From the NCBI GenBank assembly GCA_030157565.1, contig JAOAUO010000132.1, positions 4,443 to 37,294 on the forward strand: a stretch of 32,852 nucleotides of DNA. The letters are read 5' to 3'. The DNA is from Legionellaceae bacterium. GTDB taxonomy: Bacteria > Pseudomonadota > Gammaproteobacteria > Legionellales > Legionellaceae. Made by a program: the position numbers and the translations under genes. Shown piece after piece: positions 1 through 11,526 of the stretch. The first letter of the stretch is position 1. Every line of letters begins with the position of its first letter. The notes beneath the pieces are model-generated. The model worked only from the letters and a program-made list of their open reading frames with translations. It had not been told where the DNA came from and did not search any database.

Positions 1-760
1 ATGCCATGATGGTTGCAATCAAGATCATGCTGGCGTATTCAGCGAGAAAAAACAAGGCAAACCCAATGGCGGAATATTCAACATGGAAACCGGCCACAAT
101 TTCAGACTCACCTTCGGCTAAGTCAAAAGGAGCGCGGTTTGTTTCGGCAAGAGCGGCAATCCAAAAGACCATGAACAGTGGGAACAAAGGCACAAGCCAC
201 CAATGCCAGATGCCGCCTTGCTGCGATTGAACCACCTCGGTGATATTCATGCTGCCAGCCGCCAATAACACACCAACCAAGGCAAATCCCATGGAAATTT
301 CATAGGAAACGGTTTGCGCGGCACTGCGCAAAGCACCTAACATCGCATATTTTGAGTTGGAGGCCCAACCTGCAATCAATATTCCATACACGCCTAACGA
401 ACTCAAGGCAAACAAATACAATACACCGGCATCAATATTCGCCAATACCATCCCTTCTTCAAAGGGTACCGCCGCCCAGCCAGCGAGTGCGGGCGTTAAA
501 GCAAACAACGGTGCAATGACGAACAGGTATTTGTTCGACCGTGTTGGAATAATGATTTCTTTGGAAATCAGCTTGATCAAATCGGCAATGGGCTGCAATA
601 ACCCCGCAATTCCCACACGATTAGGACCAATACGCACCTGAATATACCCAATCACTTTGCGTTCAGCAAATGTTAAATAAGCCACGCACAGCAGCAACGG
701 GACAACGATGACCAGGATTTTAATTATAATCCACACCAATATGCCAAAGTTTTGTAGCAT
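1..760 (-). CDS. nuoH: NADH-quinone oxidoreductase subunit H (partial, runs off the left edge)
   Basis: Translating the reverse complement from ATG at 760 gives [50 protein letters not shown]..., the NuoH signature. It is not in the ORF track because it is open at the window edge. Confidence 0.95.
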   Translation of the reverse strand, partial: MLQNFGILVWIIIKILVIVVPLLLCVAYLTFAERKVIGYIQVRIGPNRVGIAGLLQPIADLIKLISKEIIIPTRSNKYLFVIAPLFALTPALAGWAAVPFEEGMVLANIDAGVLYLFALSSLGVYGILIAGWASNSKYAMLGALRSAAQTVSYEISMGFALVGVLLAAGSMNITEVVQSQQGGIWHWWLVPLFPLFMVFWIAALAETNRAPFDLAEGESEIVAGFHVEYSAIGFALFFLAEYASMILIATIMA

Positions 761-862
761 GTTATAACCTTAGTGGCCCCGCTGCCAAATGGCTCGCAGG
801 GAATTAACGACAAGCGTAATATATACGCGAAATACCCATTTATTATCCGCCGTGATTTGTTC

Positions 863-3211
863 TTACTGAATCACAATGGCCGCAAAGGCGTGCCCTAAAT
901 CTACGGTTTCCGGCATGGCGTTAGGAACCCATATGACATCAGGCGCTATCCGTTCATCGCAAATAAGCGGCAATGTTATCTCAATATCTCCTTGAGATAC
1001 AGTAGCACGACCATCTAAATGAAGCCGCTGCGCTGTTTTGGGATGAACTCGCACACAAACCGATTCAGCAGAGCCGCAATTTTGCAACACGCTGGCATGA
1101 CGCACAATGGCATCGCCTCGATATAAAGGCCACTCGCCCACTCGAACCAGATCGTTCCCACTCACCGGAAGGCACTCAGGATATACGGGCGAATAAGCGC
1201 GTGCGAGCATTCTATCGGCCTGCATTTTCACTTCATCCAGTACTTCCTCTGCAGACGCGTATTCAAATCCTTCCACACGGAATAGATTCGCCAATACTCG
1301 CAAAAGTTTCCAAGCAGGACGTGCAGCACCAGGCGGCGCGACGGCCCCTTTCACCGTTTGCCACAATCCGTCTAAATTAATATAGGTGCCCGCTGTTTCC
1401 GTAAATGCCGCCATGGGTAGGATCACATCGGCATACTCTTGAATGGATTCGTTTTGAAAGGCCGACAGCACCACGACGAATTCCGCCGCCAACATAGACT
1501 GCCGCGCACCATAAGGATTTGAAAAATCATAGCCCGGTTCAGTGGCCATGAGCAAATACCCCTTGAGCCGAGCATCCAGCGCATGGGATACCGATAGACC
1601 CGCCGGCTCAACCGCTTTGCCCGCTACGGTTCGATGCGGCAACATACCCGCTAACGAAGCGCCTGCGCTATTCGCGCCAACGGTGAGGCGAATCACTTTG
1701 GCTCCACTGAGCTGCTCAATCCAAAAAATCAAGGCGCGCAAAATAGACGCGTGAGGGTGGTTTTCGCACAGAGCACCGGTCACGATGGCCGCGTTGGGTT
1801 GATTTAATGCCACGGCTATCGCGAGAGTTGTTGCGTCGGGCGTTAAGCCTATCATTAATTTTTGTAAATCTTCGGGTAGTTTTGTTGTGTCATTCGCTAA
1901 AGCCAATACCAATGCCGCCAAGCGTATGGGCATTTCTTGAGGCGCGACAATTAACTGGTCCGCCACATCAAAATGGTACGGATAGGCCACCGGATTGATG
2001 GCATAAATTTGCCCCCCGTTGGTAAACGCTTTCCGCACGCGTACGCCAGCCAGCGGCACTTCGCGATCAATATTACAGCCCACCAATAGTACCGTGGATT
2101 GATGTTCCAATTGGGCATAAGGCAAGGCATTCGTTGGCATGACAGGCAAGGCATCTTGATCAGTAAAATCCGTTTGTTGCAAACGATGATCTAAGTTATT
2201 CACCCCTAACCCTCTCATCATTTTTTGCAGTAGAAACAGTTCTTCCACTGTAGACGAGGGGGATGCAAACGCTGCAAACTGGGAAGGCCCATGCTGTTTC
2301 AACACGCGGCCCATGCCGCTCGCAGCAAAGGTTAATGCAGTTTCCCAATCAACCGTTTGCCATAAGCCATCACGCTTAATCATCGGCTCTGTGGCGCGTG
2401 CTGGACTGTTGAGCCCTAAATAACTAAAGCGGTCTTGATCCGATAGCCACGTTTCATTAATGCCTTCGTGTTCTTTAGGGACCACACGCATGCGTTCATT
2501 TCGACGGGTATGCACGTAAATATTCGATCCTAAGCAATCATGAGGTGCGACACTGTGATGCTGCTGCATTTCCCAAGCACGTGCGGTAAACCGATAGGGC
2601 TTGGACGTGAGTGCGCCAACGGGACATAAATCGATGACATTACCGGATACTTCGGATGCCACGCTGTGTTTAATATACGTGCTAATGTGCATGTCTTCGC
2701 CACGGCCTATGCCACCCAGCTCAGGCAATCCGGCGACTTCATCGCCAAAGCGCACGCAGCGAGTGCAATGAATGCAGCGCGTCATTTCCATTGCAATCAA
2801 CGGACCGATATCATCACTGGAGACAGCACGCTTGCTTTCATCATACATGGAGGCATCGCGGCCATATCCCATGGAAACGTCTTGCAACTCACACTCCCCA
2901 CCCTGATCGCAAATAGGGCAATCCAATGGGTGATTGATGAGCAGAAAGTCCATTACCGCCGCCTGAGACTGAATGGCTTCCTTCGATTTAGTCAATACTT
3001 TCATGCCATCGGTAATGGGTGTGGCGCAAGCGGGAACGGTTTTCCGGTTGTTTTCTACCGAAACTAAACACATGCGGCAACTGGCTGCAACGGATAATTT
3101 TTTATGGTAACAAAAACGAGGGATATAAATACCCATCTCATCTGCTACCTCTATGATCATTTTTCCATTTTCCACGTCAACTGATTTGCCGTCGATTTCA
3201 ATGATGGCCAT
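863..3211 (-). CDS. nuoG: NADH-quinone oxidoreductase subunit G
   Basis: 782 aa; N-terminal 2Fe-2S ferredoxin motif and NuoG cysteine motifs (CPICDQGGECELQ, CIHCTRCVRF); adjacent to nuoF. Confidence 0.96.
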   Translation of the reverse strand: MAIIEIDGKSVDVENGKMIIEVADEMGIYIPRFCYHKKLSVAASCRMCLVSVENNRKTVPACATPITDGMKVLTKSKEAIQSQAAVMDFLLINHPLDCPICDQGGECELQDVSMGYGRDASMYDESKRAVSSDDIGPLIAMEMTRCIHCTRCVRFGDEVAGLPELGGIGRGEDMHISTYIKHSVASEVSGNVIDLCPVGALTSKPYRFTARAWEMQQHHSVAPHDCLGSNIYVHTRRNERMRVVPKEHEGINETWLSDQDRFSYLGLNSPARATEPMIKRDGLWQTVDWETALTFAASGMGRVLKQHGPSQFAAFASPSSTVEELFLLQKMMRGLGVNNLDHRLQQTDFTDQDALPVMPTNALPYAQLEHQSTVLLVGCNIDREVPLAGVRVRKAFTNGGQIYAINPVAYPYHFDVADQLIVAPQEMPIRLAALVLALANDTTKLPEDLQKLMIGLTPDATTLAIAVALNQPNAAIVTGALCENHPHASILRALIFWIEQLSGAKVIRLTVGANSAGASLAGMLPHRTVAGKAVEPAGLSVSHALDARLKGYLLMATEPGYDFSNPYGARQSMLAAEFVVVLSAFQNESIQEYADVILPMAAFTETAGTYINLDGLWQTVKGAVAPPGAARPAWKLLRVLANLFRVEGFEYASAEEVLDEVKMQADRMLARAYSPVYPECLPVSGNDLVRVGEWPLYRGDAIVRHASVLQNCGSAESVCVRVHPKTAQRLHLDGRATVSQGDIEITLPLICDERIAPDVIWVPNAMPETVDLGHAFAAIVIQ

Positions 3212-3213
3212 TA

Positions 3214-4494
3214 TTAAACCTTATGAATGTATGCGTTAAACTCATCGTAAAAATGTTTGACGAAACTCTGGACAGGCCATGCTGCGGCCTCGCCCAACGC
3301 ACAGATCGTGCGACCCTCGATGCCGTTGGCAACATTGACTAATTTTTCTATGTCACCGGGTTCACCATGCCCTTCTTTGATTCGATGCAACAGACGAACC
3401 AACCATCCGGTTCCCTCTCGGCAAGGTGTACACTGCCCACACGATTCATCCATGTAAAATTCAGACAGACGGTACAGCACATCGACCATACAGGTGGTCT
3501 CATCCATAATAATGACGGCCCCTGACCCTAAGCCTGAGCCCGCTTTTTGGATGCTGTCGTAGTCCATATCCAAGCCCATCATCACCTCACCGGGTAAAAC
3601 AGGCATGGACGAGCCACCGGGAATGACGGCTTTGATGCGTCGACCATCACGCATGCCACCCGCTAACTCCAGCAAGGTTTTAAAGGGCGTTCCCAAAGGA
3701 ATTTCAAAATTGCCGGGCCGGTTAACATGCCCGCTCACACTAAAACATTTCGTTCCGCCATTATTGGGTTTGCCTAACTTCAAGAACCATTCACCACCCT
3801 TTTCCAAAATAACGGGCACGGAGGCAAATGTTTCGGTGTTATTGATGGTTGTTGGCTTGCCGTACAAACCGTAATTAGCCGGAAATGGGGGCTTGAACCG
3901 CGGTTGTCCTTTTTTACCTTCGAGCGAATTCAACAACGCCGTTTCTTCACCGCAAATATAAGCGCCCGCGCCCAAATGATTATACAAGTCAAAATCAATG
4001 CCAGAACCCAATATATTCTTGCCCAATAATCCGGCTGCATAGGCTTCTTGCAAAGCCGCTTCTGTGCGCTGAAAAGGTTCCCAAAATTCGCCGCGAATAT
4101 AATTGTACCCAACGGTCGCTCCGATGACATAGCCTGCAATCGCCATGCCCTCAATCAATTGATGCGGGTTATATCTTAATATGTCTCGATCTTTACACGT
4201 GCCGGGCTCCCCTTCATCCGAGTTACAAACCACGTATTTTTGAACCGGCGCATTACGGTTCATGAAACTCCATTTCAGTCCGGTAGGAAAACCCGCTCCT
4301 CCTCGACCACGCAATGCCGATAGTTTCAATTCATCAATGATCTGCTTGGGAGGGGTCTGTTCTTCTAAAATCCGCCGCAAGGCACTGTAACCACCCACGC
4401 TTTGATACGCAGCCAAGGTCCATGATTCGGGCAAATGAAGGGTTCGATAACAGACTTGATTTAATGCAACCGGGGCATTGACGTTCTCTCTCAC
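3214..4494 (-). CDS. nuoF: NADH-quinone oxidoreductase subunit F
   Basis: 426 aa; [15 protein letters not shown] and [11 protein letters not shown] motifs. Confidence 0.97.
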   Translation of the reverse strand: MRENVNAPVALNQVCYRTLHLPESWTLAAYQSVGGYSALRRILEEQTPPKQIIDELKLSALRGRGGAGFPTGLKWSFMNRNAPVQKYVVCNSDEGEPGTCKDRDILRYNPHQLIEGMAIAGYVIGATVGYNYIRGEFWEPFQRTEAALQEAYAAGLLGKNILGSGIDFDLYNHLGAGAYICGEETALLNSLEGKKGQPRFKPPFPANYGLYGKPTTINNTETFASVPVILEKGGEWFLKLGKPNNGGTKCFSVSGHVNRPGNFEIPLGTPFKTLLELAGGMRDGRRIKAVIPGGSSMPVLPGEVMMGLDMDYDSIQKAGSGLGSGAVIIMDETTCMVDVLYRLSEFYMDESCGQCTPCREGTGWLVRLLHRIKEGHGEPGDIEKLVNVANGIEGRTICALGEAAAWPVQSFVKHFYDEFNAYIHKV

Positions 4495-4994
4495 AGATAT
4501 TCCTCCAAGGCGGCATCGATGCGTTCAGGCGTCAAATGTTCATGATAATCTTTATCTACTTGCATCATAGGGGCGTTGACACAGGCACCCAGACATTCAA
4601 CCGCCTTCAGCGTAAACCGACCATCTTCGGTGGTTCCCCCTAATTTGACGTTTAATTTTTTTTCTAAATGTTCAACAACAGCGCCAGAATCACGCAACAA
4701 ACAAGAAACATTGGTGCACACGTTCACCGAATGGCGACCGGTTGGTTTCAACTCATACATGCTATAAAAAGAAGCGACCTCATACACGGCGATGGCCGGC
4801 ATGCCTAAATATTCGGCGACCGCATCCATGGACTCAGGTGACAAACACCCTTGTTGTTCTTGAACCGTCATGAGCGCACTCATCACGGCCGATTGTTTTT
4901 GATCGGAGGGGTATTTAGCAATCCAGTGATCAATGTTTTTTATGCCCTCTGCATCGACAAATCGATGAATCAATAGCGCTTTGTTTTCAGACAT
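4491..4994 (-). CDS. nuoE: NADH-quinone oxidoreductase subunit E
   Basis: ORF 4491..5003; 2Fe-2S thioredoxin-like (CTNVSCLL...[10 protein letters not shown]). Start probably the second Met (MSENK) at 4994. Overlaps nuoF by 4 nt. Confidence 0.95.
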   Translation of the reverse strand: MSENKALLIHRFVDAEGIKNIDHWIAKYPSDQKQSAVMSALMTVQEQQGCLSPESMDAVAEYLGMPAIAVYEVASFYSMYELKPTGRHSVNVCTNVSCLLRDSGAVVEHLEKKLNVKLGGTTEDGRFTLKAVECLGACVNAPMMQVDKDYHEHLTPERIDAALEEYL

Positions 4995-5038
4995 GCTTAT
5001 CAACCTTTATGCGTGTTATCTTGAGTGAAAGTCGAATA

Positions 5039-6292
5039 TCATCGATCCACTTCACCAAATACAATGTCTTGACTGGCCAAAATAGCCACTCCATCCGCCA
5101 ACATATGCCCTCGAACCATTTCATCCAAACTGGATAAATGCGCAAATCCAGGCGCTCGAATTTTCAGACGGTATGGTTTATTCGCACCATCCGAGACCAA
5201 ATAGATACCAAATTCGCCTTTTGGCGCTTCAACCGCACTATAGATTTCACCCGGTGGCAGGGAAAACCCTTCCGTGAAGAGTTTAAAATGATGGATCATG
5301 GCTTCCATGTCGCGCTTCATGGCTTCACGAGGCGGTGGCGTGATTTTAGAGTCGTCCAATTTTACAGGGCCTGGATTCGCACGCAACCACGCAATGCATT
5401 GCTGAATGATGCGATTGGATTGTCTCATCTCTTCCACACGCACCAAGTAACGGTCGTAACAATCCCCCGTTTTACCAACAGGAATATCAAAGTCCACTTG
5501 ATCATAGGCTGCATAAGGTTGTTTTTTTCGCAAATCCCACGCCACGCCAGACCCTCTCAGCATGGGGCCTGTGAACCCCCACTGCAACGCATTTTCAGGC
5601 GAGACCACACCAATATCAACGGTGCGTTGCTTCCATATCCGGTTATCAGTGAGCAAAGTCTCGTATTCATCAACACAGGTCGGGAATCGCTTGGCAAAGT
5701 CTTCAATAAAATCCAGCAAACTACCCTGGCGATTGGCATTCATGGCCTCTACTTCACGATCATTGTGCCATCGCGAAGGCTTGTATTGAGGCATGCTGTT
5801 TGGCAAATCACGCGCAACGCCACCCGGACGATAATAGGTCGCATGCATCCTGGCGCCTGAAACGGCCTCATAGCAGTCAAACAATGCTTCACGTTCCCGA
5901 AAGCAATATAAGAAGACCGTCATGGCGCCAATGTCCAAAGCGATAGCGCCCAACCACAACAAGTGATTTAAAATTCGGGTTATTTCATCAAACAGGGTTC
6001 GAATATATTGTGCTCGAATGGGGGCTTCTACTCCCAACAGTCCTTCAAGGGCGCGAACATAGGCATGCTCATTGCACATCATTGACACGTAATCGAGTCT
6101 ATCCATATAACCAATGTTTTGGAGATAAGGCTTGGTTTCCACCAATTTTTCAGTGGCTCGGTGCAACAACCCAATGTGTGGATCGGCCCGCACTATGGTT
6201 TCACCTTCCATTTCCAACACAAGCCGCAATACGCCGTGTGCTGCGGGATGTTGCGGACCAAAATTAAGCGTGTACTGTTGTAAATCAATCAT
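5039..6292 (-). CDS. nuoD: NADH-quinone oxidoreductase subunit D
   Basis: 417 aa; [27 protein letters not shown]. Confidence 0.97.
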   Translation of the reverse strand: MIDLQQYTLNFGPQHPAAHGVLRLVLEMEGETIVRADPHIGLLHRATEKLVETKPYLQNIGYMDRLDYVSMMCNEHAYVRALEGLLGVEAPIRAQYIRTLFDEITRILNHLLWLGAIALDIGAMTVFLYCFREREALFDCYEAVSGARMHATYYRPGGVARDLPNSMPQYKPSRWHNDREVEAMNANRQGSLLDFIEDFAKRFPTCVDEYETLLTDNRIWKQRTVDIGVVSPENALQWGFTGPMLRGSGVAWDLRKKQPYAAYDQVDFDIPVGKTGDCYDRYLVRVEEMRQSNRIIQQCIAWLRANPGPVKLDDSKITPPPREAMKRDMEAMIHHFKLFTEGFSLPPGEIYSAVEAPKGEFGIYLVSDGANKPYRLKIRAPGFAHLSSLDEMVRGHMLADGVAILASQDIVFGEVDR

Positions 6293-6303
6293 GGTGCAAT
6301 ACC

Positions 6304-6978
6304 TTAGGATTCCAGATCAGGGCTGTACCGGTTGTCATCACGAATCACTTTCGGCACCGATATTCGCGGTTCAATATCAACCGGCTCATAAATCACTTTT
6401 TTCAATAGCGCATCATAGCGCATTTCAACATGCCCACTGAGGGGAAAATCTTTACGGAATGGATGGCCAATAAAACCATAGTCCGTCAAAATACGTCGCA
6501 AATCAGGATGTCCCTCAAACAAGACACCAAATAAATCATACGCTTCACGCTCGAACCAATTCGCACCCTTCCAAATATCATGGATAGACGGCACCATCAT
6601 GGAGGTTTCTTCAACAAAGACTTTCAGTCGAAGCCGATGATTGTGTTTCGTGGACAATAAATGATAGACCACGGCAAAACGTGGTTTATCCCACACACAG
6701 GCTCGGGTTTCTTGACGCTCAACCCCACGTGAAAATCCATTTTCTGTCGCCAACTGGGTTTCCCAATCATAAACGCCATATAACAGATAATCCACTACAC
6801 ACAAATCAATGAGTTCGTCAAATGCAAACAATGGCCTGTCACGCAGTTGATACAACACCGACTTTAAGGACGCCAAGTCACATTCGGCGGTCACTTCATC
6901 ATGTGCGATGGATACAGAAACCAGCGAATCCATTGATTCGCCACGTAACGTTTCAGCCAAATTATCATGTTTTGTCAT
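6304..6978 (-). CDS. nuoC: NADH-quinone oxidoreductase subunit C
   Basis: 224 aa; [42 protein letters not shown]. Confidence 0.96.
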   Translation of the reverse strand: MTKHDNLAETLRGESMDSLVSVSIAHDEVTAECDLASLKSVLYQLRDRPLFAFDELIDLCVVDYLLYGVYDWETQLATENGFSRGVERQETRACVWDKPRFAVVYHLLSTKHNHRLRLKVFVEETSMMVPSIHDIWKGANWFEREAYDLFGVLFEGHPDLRRILTDYGFIGHPFRKDFPLSGHVEMRYDALLKKVIYEPVDIEPRISVPKVIRDDNRYSPDLES

Positions 6979-6995
6979 TGTGTCACACCTTTGCC

Positions 6996-7475
6996 TCAGA
7001 CTTCGATGATTGCTCTGCGATTAATTTTATTTTGTAACTGGATAATGCCATACAGCAGCGCTTCAGCGGTGGGCGGGCAACCCGGCACATACACATCCAC
7101 GGGAACGATTCTGTCGCATCCACGCACCACAGAATACGAATAATGATAATAGCCCCCACCATTCGCACACGATCCCATCGAAATCACCCATCTTGGCTCG
7201 GGCATTTGATCGTATACTTTACGCAATGCAGGCGCCATTTTATTGCACAGCGTTCCCGCCACGATCATCACGTCCGATTGACGAGGGCTGGGTCGAAAAA
7301 TAATACCAAAACGATCCAAGTCATAGCGCGCTGCACCCACGTGCATCATTTCCACCGCACAACAAGCCAGCCCAAACGTCATCGGCCACATGGACCCACT
7401 GCGCGCCCAATTCACTAATTTTTCAACAGACGTCGTGGTGTACCCCTGGGTCTGCAATGCATCCGTTGGTTTCAT
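6996..7475 (-). CDS. nuoB: NADH-quinone oxidoreductase subunit B
   Basis: [23 protein letters not shown] motif. The track ORF extends to 7502. The start at 7475 gives an ATGA overlap with the nuoA stop and is preferred here, but is uncertain. Confidence 0.93.
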   Translation of the reverse strand: MKPTDALQTQGYTTTSVEKLVNWARSGSMWPMTFGLACCAVEMMHVGAARYDLDRFGIIFRPSPRQSDVMIVAGTLCNKMAPALRKVYDQMPEPRWVISMGSCANGGGYYHYSYSVVRGCDRIVPVDVYVPGCPPTAEALLYGIIQLQNKINRRAIIEV

Positions 7476-7831
7476 TCCCATTCCAATGCTCCACGTCGCC
7501 ATTCATAAATAAAGCCAATCACCAGCAAGCCCAAAAAAATCATCATGGCCGAAAAACCAAACCAACCGATTTGACGCAGCACAAGAGCCCATGGAAAGAA
7601 AAAAGCGGTTTCCAAATCAAAAATAATAAACAAAATAGCCACGAGATAGAATCGAACATCAAACGGAATGCGTGCACTTTCAAAGGCCGCAAAACCGCAC
7701 TCATACGGTGAGTTTTTTTCCGCGTCTGGATTGTGCTTAGAGAACAGGGAGCCCGCCCCCAGCATCACCAAACCCAAGGCCAAGCCTACGATGATAAAAA
7801 CAAGAATAGGTAAATAGTGTGGTAGCATCAT
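7472..7831 (-). CDS. nuoA: NADH-quinone oxidoreductase subunit A
   Basis: 119 aa; [44 protein letters not shown]. Confidence 0.95.
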   Translation of the reverse strand: MMLPHYLPILVFIIVGLALGLVMLGAGSLFSKHNPDAEKNSPYECGFAAFESARIPFDVRFYLVAILFIIFDLETAFFFPWALVLRQIGWFGFSAMMIFLGLLVIGFIYEWRRGALEWE

Positions 7832-7881
7832 GTCAGATGACTCGCATTAAAAGGGTACTGAAGACATATTCAACTTACCGC

Positions 7882-7911
7882 ATAATAACTGATTTTTTGG
7901 TCAAAATCCAA
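7882..7911 (-). promoter_or_regulatory. Candidate sigma70-type promoter for the nuo operon
   Basis: Reverse complement reads TTGGAT-N18-TATTAT about 50 nt upstream of nuoA. Confidence 0.45.
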
Positions 7912-8148
7912 CGTTACACGGAAACCGAATTCAAATATTTTTGATTGGAAGTCAGTATTCATCACCATTCGCTCTGTGAGCAATAGGCCATGACAAGCGC
8001 CACGTAGTGCTCACATGATGCATGACAAAGGATTTATCCTTCAGTCTGTTGATCCAGAGGCAAGCATGCTTTGCAAACCGCCTCCAAATTCATCGAGCAT
8101 GGCCGGTTTGCCGCTCTATCTCAGCTAATCATCCTTGCGAAGGCCTGT

Positions 8149-10299
8149 CTATCTCAAACGCAGCCTTTTCAAGATCACCTGAGTGTCTGGATCTCTACCG
8201 CGAAAGTCACGATAGAGTGTGGCTAAATCCTGCGTATTGCCGCGTGATAAAATCATGTCGCGAAACCGTTGACCATTCTCTCTTGTCAGTCCTCCATGCG
8301 CTTGAAACCACTCGAAGGCATCATCATTCAGCATTTCACTCCAGAGGTAAGCGTAATACCCGCTCGCATACCCGCCGCTCCATATATGCAGAAAGTAGCT
8401 GGAACCATAACGGGATGGCACTTGAGGTAAATCAAGGTGGGTGGTTCGCAACGCTTGCTGTTCAAACGTGTCGGGGTTTTGTAATGGCAAGTCGGCAGAC
8501 AACGAATGCCATTGCATATCAATAGCTGCTGCAGCCAGGATTTCGGTCAAGTGATACCCCTGATTGAACGTGACGGCTTTCTTTATTTTATCCACCCATG
8601 CCTGTGGCATGGGCTCACCGGTTTGGTAGTGTTTTGCATAGTGACGAAACACCCGCGAATCCAATGCCCAATGTTCATTAAATTGTGAAGGAAATTCAAC
8701 AAAATCACGGGCGGTCTGTGTACCTGAAAGACTGGGGTATTGCTGATCGGCAAACATGCCGTGCAAGGCATGACCAAACTCATGGAACATGGTCGTCACG
8801 TCCTCAAAAGAAATCAATGCCGGTTGTCCTTCAGCCGGTTTTGTGAAATTGCTTATGTTATAAATAACCGGTTTTGTACCGAGCAACTTCGATTGACCGA
8901 CCAAGTTACCCATCCATGCGCCACCATTCTTATTTTCACGTGTAAAATAATCACAGTAAAACAACGCGATAGACGTACCGTCTTGATCAAACACTTCAAA
9001 CACTCTGACATCCGGATGATAAACAGGCAGGTCTTTACGCTCATTAAACGTCAGTCCATAGAGCTGATTGGCCGCATAGAACACCCCGTTTTGCAGTACA
9101 TTGTTTAATTCAAAATAAGATTTCACTTGGTTTTGATCGAGAAAAAACTGATCGTGACGCACCTGTTCTGCATAAAACGCCCAATCGTAGGGTTCCAGAT
9201 GAAACCCACCGTTTTGAGCATCCATCACCTGTTGGATATCGGCGGCTTCAAGCGTTGCTTGGGCCGTTGCAGCAGGAATAAGACCGGCCAGAAATTGCTC
9301 AACGGTCTCCGGTGTTTGTGCCATTTGGTCCACCAACGTCAATGCCGCATAATTAGGGAATCCTATGCACTTTGCTTTCTGTGCACGGATCATGGCTAGA
9401 CGTGATAGCGTGTTCCGGGTGTCATTTGAATCATTTTTTTCAGCGCGACTTCGTGCCGCCTCAAATAGCTTCTGCCGCGTGGCCCGCACACTCAGCGATT
9501 GAAGTAGGGGCTGCTGCGTGGTATTTTCCAATGCGAGCATCCATTTTCCTGGATGGTTATTCGATTGAGCTAGCGCTGCAGCCGCTTCCAAGTCAGCATC
9601 AGAGAGTCCCGCTAGAGCGGCTTTATCGCTGACCACCAAGGCGCCGCCCCTCTGCGCTGCAAGGAGTTGATTGCTAAACTTCGCTTGCAGGCCGGCTTCT
9701 TCACGGTTCAGATTTTTAAGACGCTCTTTGGCATCATCAGACAGGTTTGCGCCGGACAAGATGAACGTCTGATAGTAATATTCCACCAAGCGGTGAGATT
9801 CGGGGTCTAGTTTTAGTCGGTCTCTCTGCTTATAAATCGCATGCACACGATTAAACAATGCCCTATTCAGAAACATGGCGTCTCTGACCGCAGAAAGGTC
9901 CGGGGCTATCTCTTCTGATACCTTTTGCAATACGGCGTTTGTATTGGCTGCGGACAACCAGTCAAAGACCCCATTCACACGACGGAGAATCTCCCCACTT
10001 TTTTCCATGGCGACCAAGGTATTTTCAAACGTAGGGGCATCCGTATTTTCAGCAATCGCTTTTATTTCACTCAATTGCTGTTGGATGCCTGCTTCAATAG
10101 CCGGTTTGAAGTCGCGGTCTTTCATCGCACTAAAATCAGCCGTTTGAAATGGCAAATCGCTAGGCTTGGCGAATGGGTTATTCGGTGGCATCGTCGTTTT
10201 ATCTTCTATTGATTGCATATTTTTATTACCACATGAAAATAATACTACCCCAATAGCGAGAGGAAAAACGGCGGAATATAAAATCGTGCTTATTTTCAT
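8149..10299 (-). CDS. M3-family zinc oligopeptidase, peptidyl-dipeptidase Dcp-like, predicted lipoprotein
   Basis: 716 aa; HEFGHALHGMF zinc site, M3 family C-terminal region (YASGYYAYLWSEMLNDDAF), N-terminal hydrophobic segment ending LFSC (lipobox-like). Confidence 0.88.
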   Translation of the reverse strand: MKISTILYSAVFPLAIGVVLFSCGNKNMQSIEDKTTMPPNNPFAKPSDLPFQTADFSAMKDRDFKPAIEAGIQQQLSEIKAIAENTDAPTFENTLVAMEKSGEILRRVNGVFDWLSAANTNAVLQKVSEEIAPDLSAVRDAMFLNRALFNRVHAIYKQRDRLKLDPESHRLVEYYYQTFILSGANLSDDAKERLKNLNREEAGLQAKFSNQLLAAQRGGALVVSDKAALAGLSDADLEAAAALAQSNNHPGKWMLALENTTQQPLLQSLSVRATRQKLFEAARSRAEKNDSNDTRNTLSRLAMIRAQKAKCIGFPNYAALTLVDQMAQTPETVEQFLAGLIPAATAQATLEAADIQQVMDAQNGGFHLEPYDWAFYAEQVRHDQFFLDQNQVKSYFELNNVLQNGVFYAANQLYGLTFNERKDLPVYHPDVRVFEVFDQDGTSIALFYCDYFTRENKNGGAWMGNLVGQSKLLGTKPVIYNISNFTKPAEGQPALISFEDVTTMFHEFGHALHGMFADQQYPSLSGTQTARDFVEFPSQFNEHWALDSRVFRHYAKHYQTGEPMPQAWVDKIKKAVTFNQGYHLTEILAAAAIDMQWHSLSADLPLQNPDTFEQQALRTTHLDLPQVPSRYGSSYFLHIWSGGYASGYYAYLWSEMLNDDAFEWFQAHGGLTRENGQRFRDMILSRGNTQDLATLYRDFRGRDPDTQVILKRLRLR

Positions 10300-10462
10300 T
10301 AGCGTATTGTTCAGAGGTATTGATAAAAGAGTATAGGTTACATTTTAAGACAAATGTGATGATGCGTCCGCACGATCAATCCTCGTATTCAATACACAGC
10401 GCTCGTTCAAAAGATTGATGAGCTCACTACCTTTCGTTCAAAACCCAATAAATATCAGCCTG

Positions 10463-11188
10463 TCATACAGATAGGGCAGGCCCGTCAATGCGATTGGATG
10501 CAACCAAATCCTCTGCCGAACGTGATTGTTGCGAACCCTGTAATGGAGAAAAAAATAAGGAATTGTTTGCTATTAAATTTAAATTGGTTTTTACCGGCTG
10601 AGATTTAAACGCCAACTCTGCAGAGGTCGCCATTGCAACCGTGCCGATCGATCCAATGACATTAATCAGAAGGAGCCCAAAGAATATGCTTCCAAGAGGC
10701 CCAATAATGGGCAGAAGAGCAGAACAAGCCGTGCTGCCGGCGATTACCGTCGCGATACAAATCAATCCTGCTGTTAACGCGCGCCAATAACCTCCAGCAT
10801 CACCAGGAATTTCGTGGGCAAGAACGAGTAGTTGCTGCTGATTTTCCTCCGCTTCTGGATGTTTAAACGCCGCACAAACCCGGGCCAAGGATTCAAGTAG
10901 ATATCCCTCAGCATTCCATTTAAAGAGGTGTCCAACAAGAACGCTGTTCGATTGCCTGCTGCGTCAACAAGCGATAATATCCGACAGGAATTGATCCAGT
11001 TGTGTTTCACAAAGCAGGATGGATTGTTCCACTTTTTCAGCAGCAGATTGATGGCTTAATTGTTCACGCAAACCAGCTAAAAATACTTGCTGCTCGTCTT
11101 TAAACTCCTGCGTCAAACGTTGATATCTAACCTGAGATGTTTCGTTTTCATACTGAGAATCAAATTTAAATGGGATATATTTTGCCAT
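10463..11188 (-). pseudogene. Hypothetical membrane protein ORF interrupted by a single in-frame TGA (two track ORFs 10964..11224 and 10463..10888 in one frame)
   Basis: Track ORF 1 ends with TGA at 10966-10964. Reading on in the same frame gives RSRQSNSVLVGHLFKWNAEGYLLESLARVCAAF... with no other stop until 10463. Start with a Shine-Dalgarno sequence (ggagaaagcatcATG) at 11188. Confidence 0.7.
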
Positions 11189-11526
11189 GATGCTTTCTCC
11201 GCAATAAACTGCCGCCCGATACAATAAACATGGGTTAATCGATCGCTTCTTTTGCGTGTATCATATCAGACCAATCAAGATCGATCAAATTTCGATATTA
11301 ATGAGCAATATTAATTCACTCCATGCGCTGGCGTTTCATTGTCTGCAGGTGAATTAAATACCGGGTTTGAACAAAATAATAGTGTATTTACACTGAATCA
11401 AGATAAGCGAGTCGAAGAAAAAATGGCCACAATAAAAGCCAATTGGTCATTGAACGACTTGATTGTGCTTCAAAGAAGCATGAACCATTTTCGCAACAAG
11501 GCAAGGCATGTTAAGAAACAGATCAT

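Noticed and set aside
5138-5860. 240-aa + strand ORF inside nuoD
   Set aside because: Lies entirely antisense to the confidently identified nuoD; composition looks like a reverse-strand shadow with no recognisable domain.
7975-8015. 8-bp inverted repeat tgtgagca/tgctcaca between nuoA and the peptidase
   Set aside because: Short arms with a long spacer; not distinguishable from chance without comparative data.
8022-8525. 167-aa + strand ORF overlapping the 3' end of the M3 peptidase
   Set aside because: Mostly antisense to a real gene, no recognisable domain.
10940-10966. Selenocysteine at the in-frame TGA (Cys-TGA context)
   Set aside because: Only a weak 4-bp stem (ACGC/GCGT) follows the TGA, no redox-family similarity, so a SECIS cannot be supported.
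10888-10966. Frameshift explanation for the split ORF
   Set aside because: Codon-by-codon reading shows both halves are in the same frame; only the TGA separates them.
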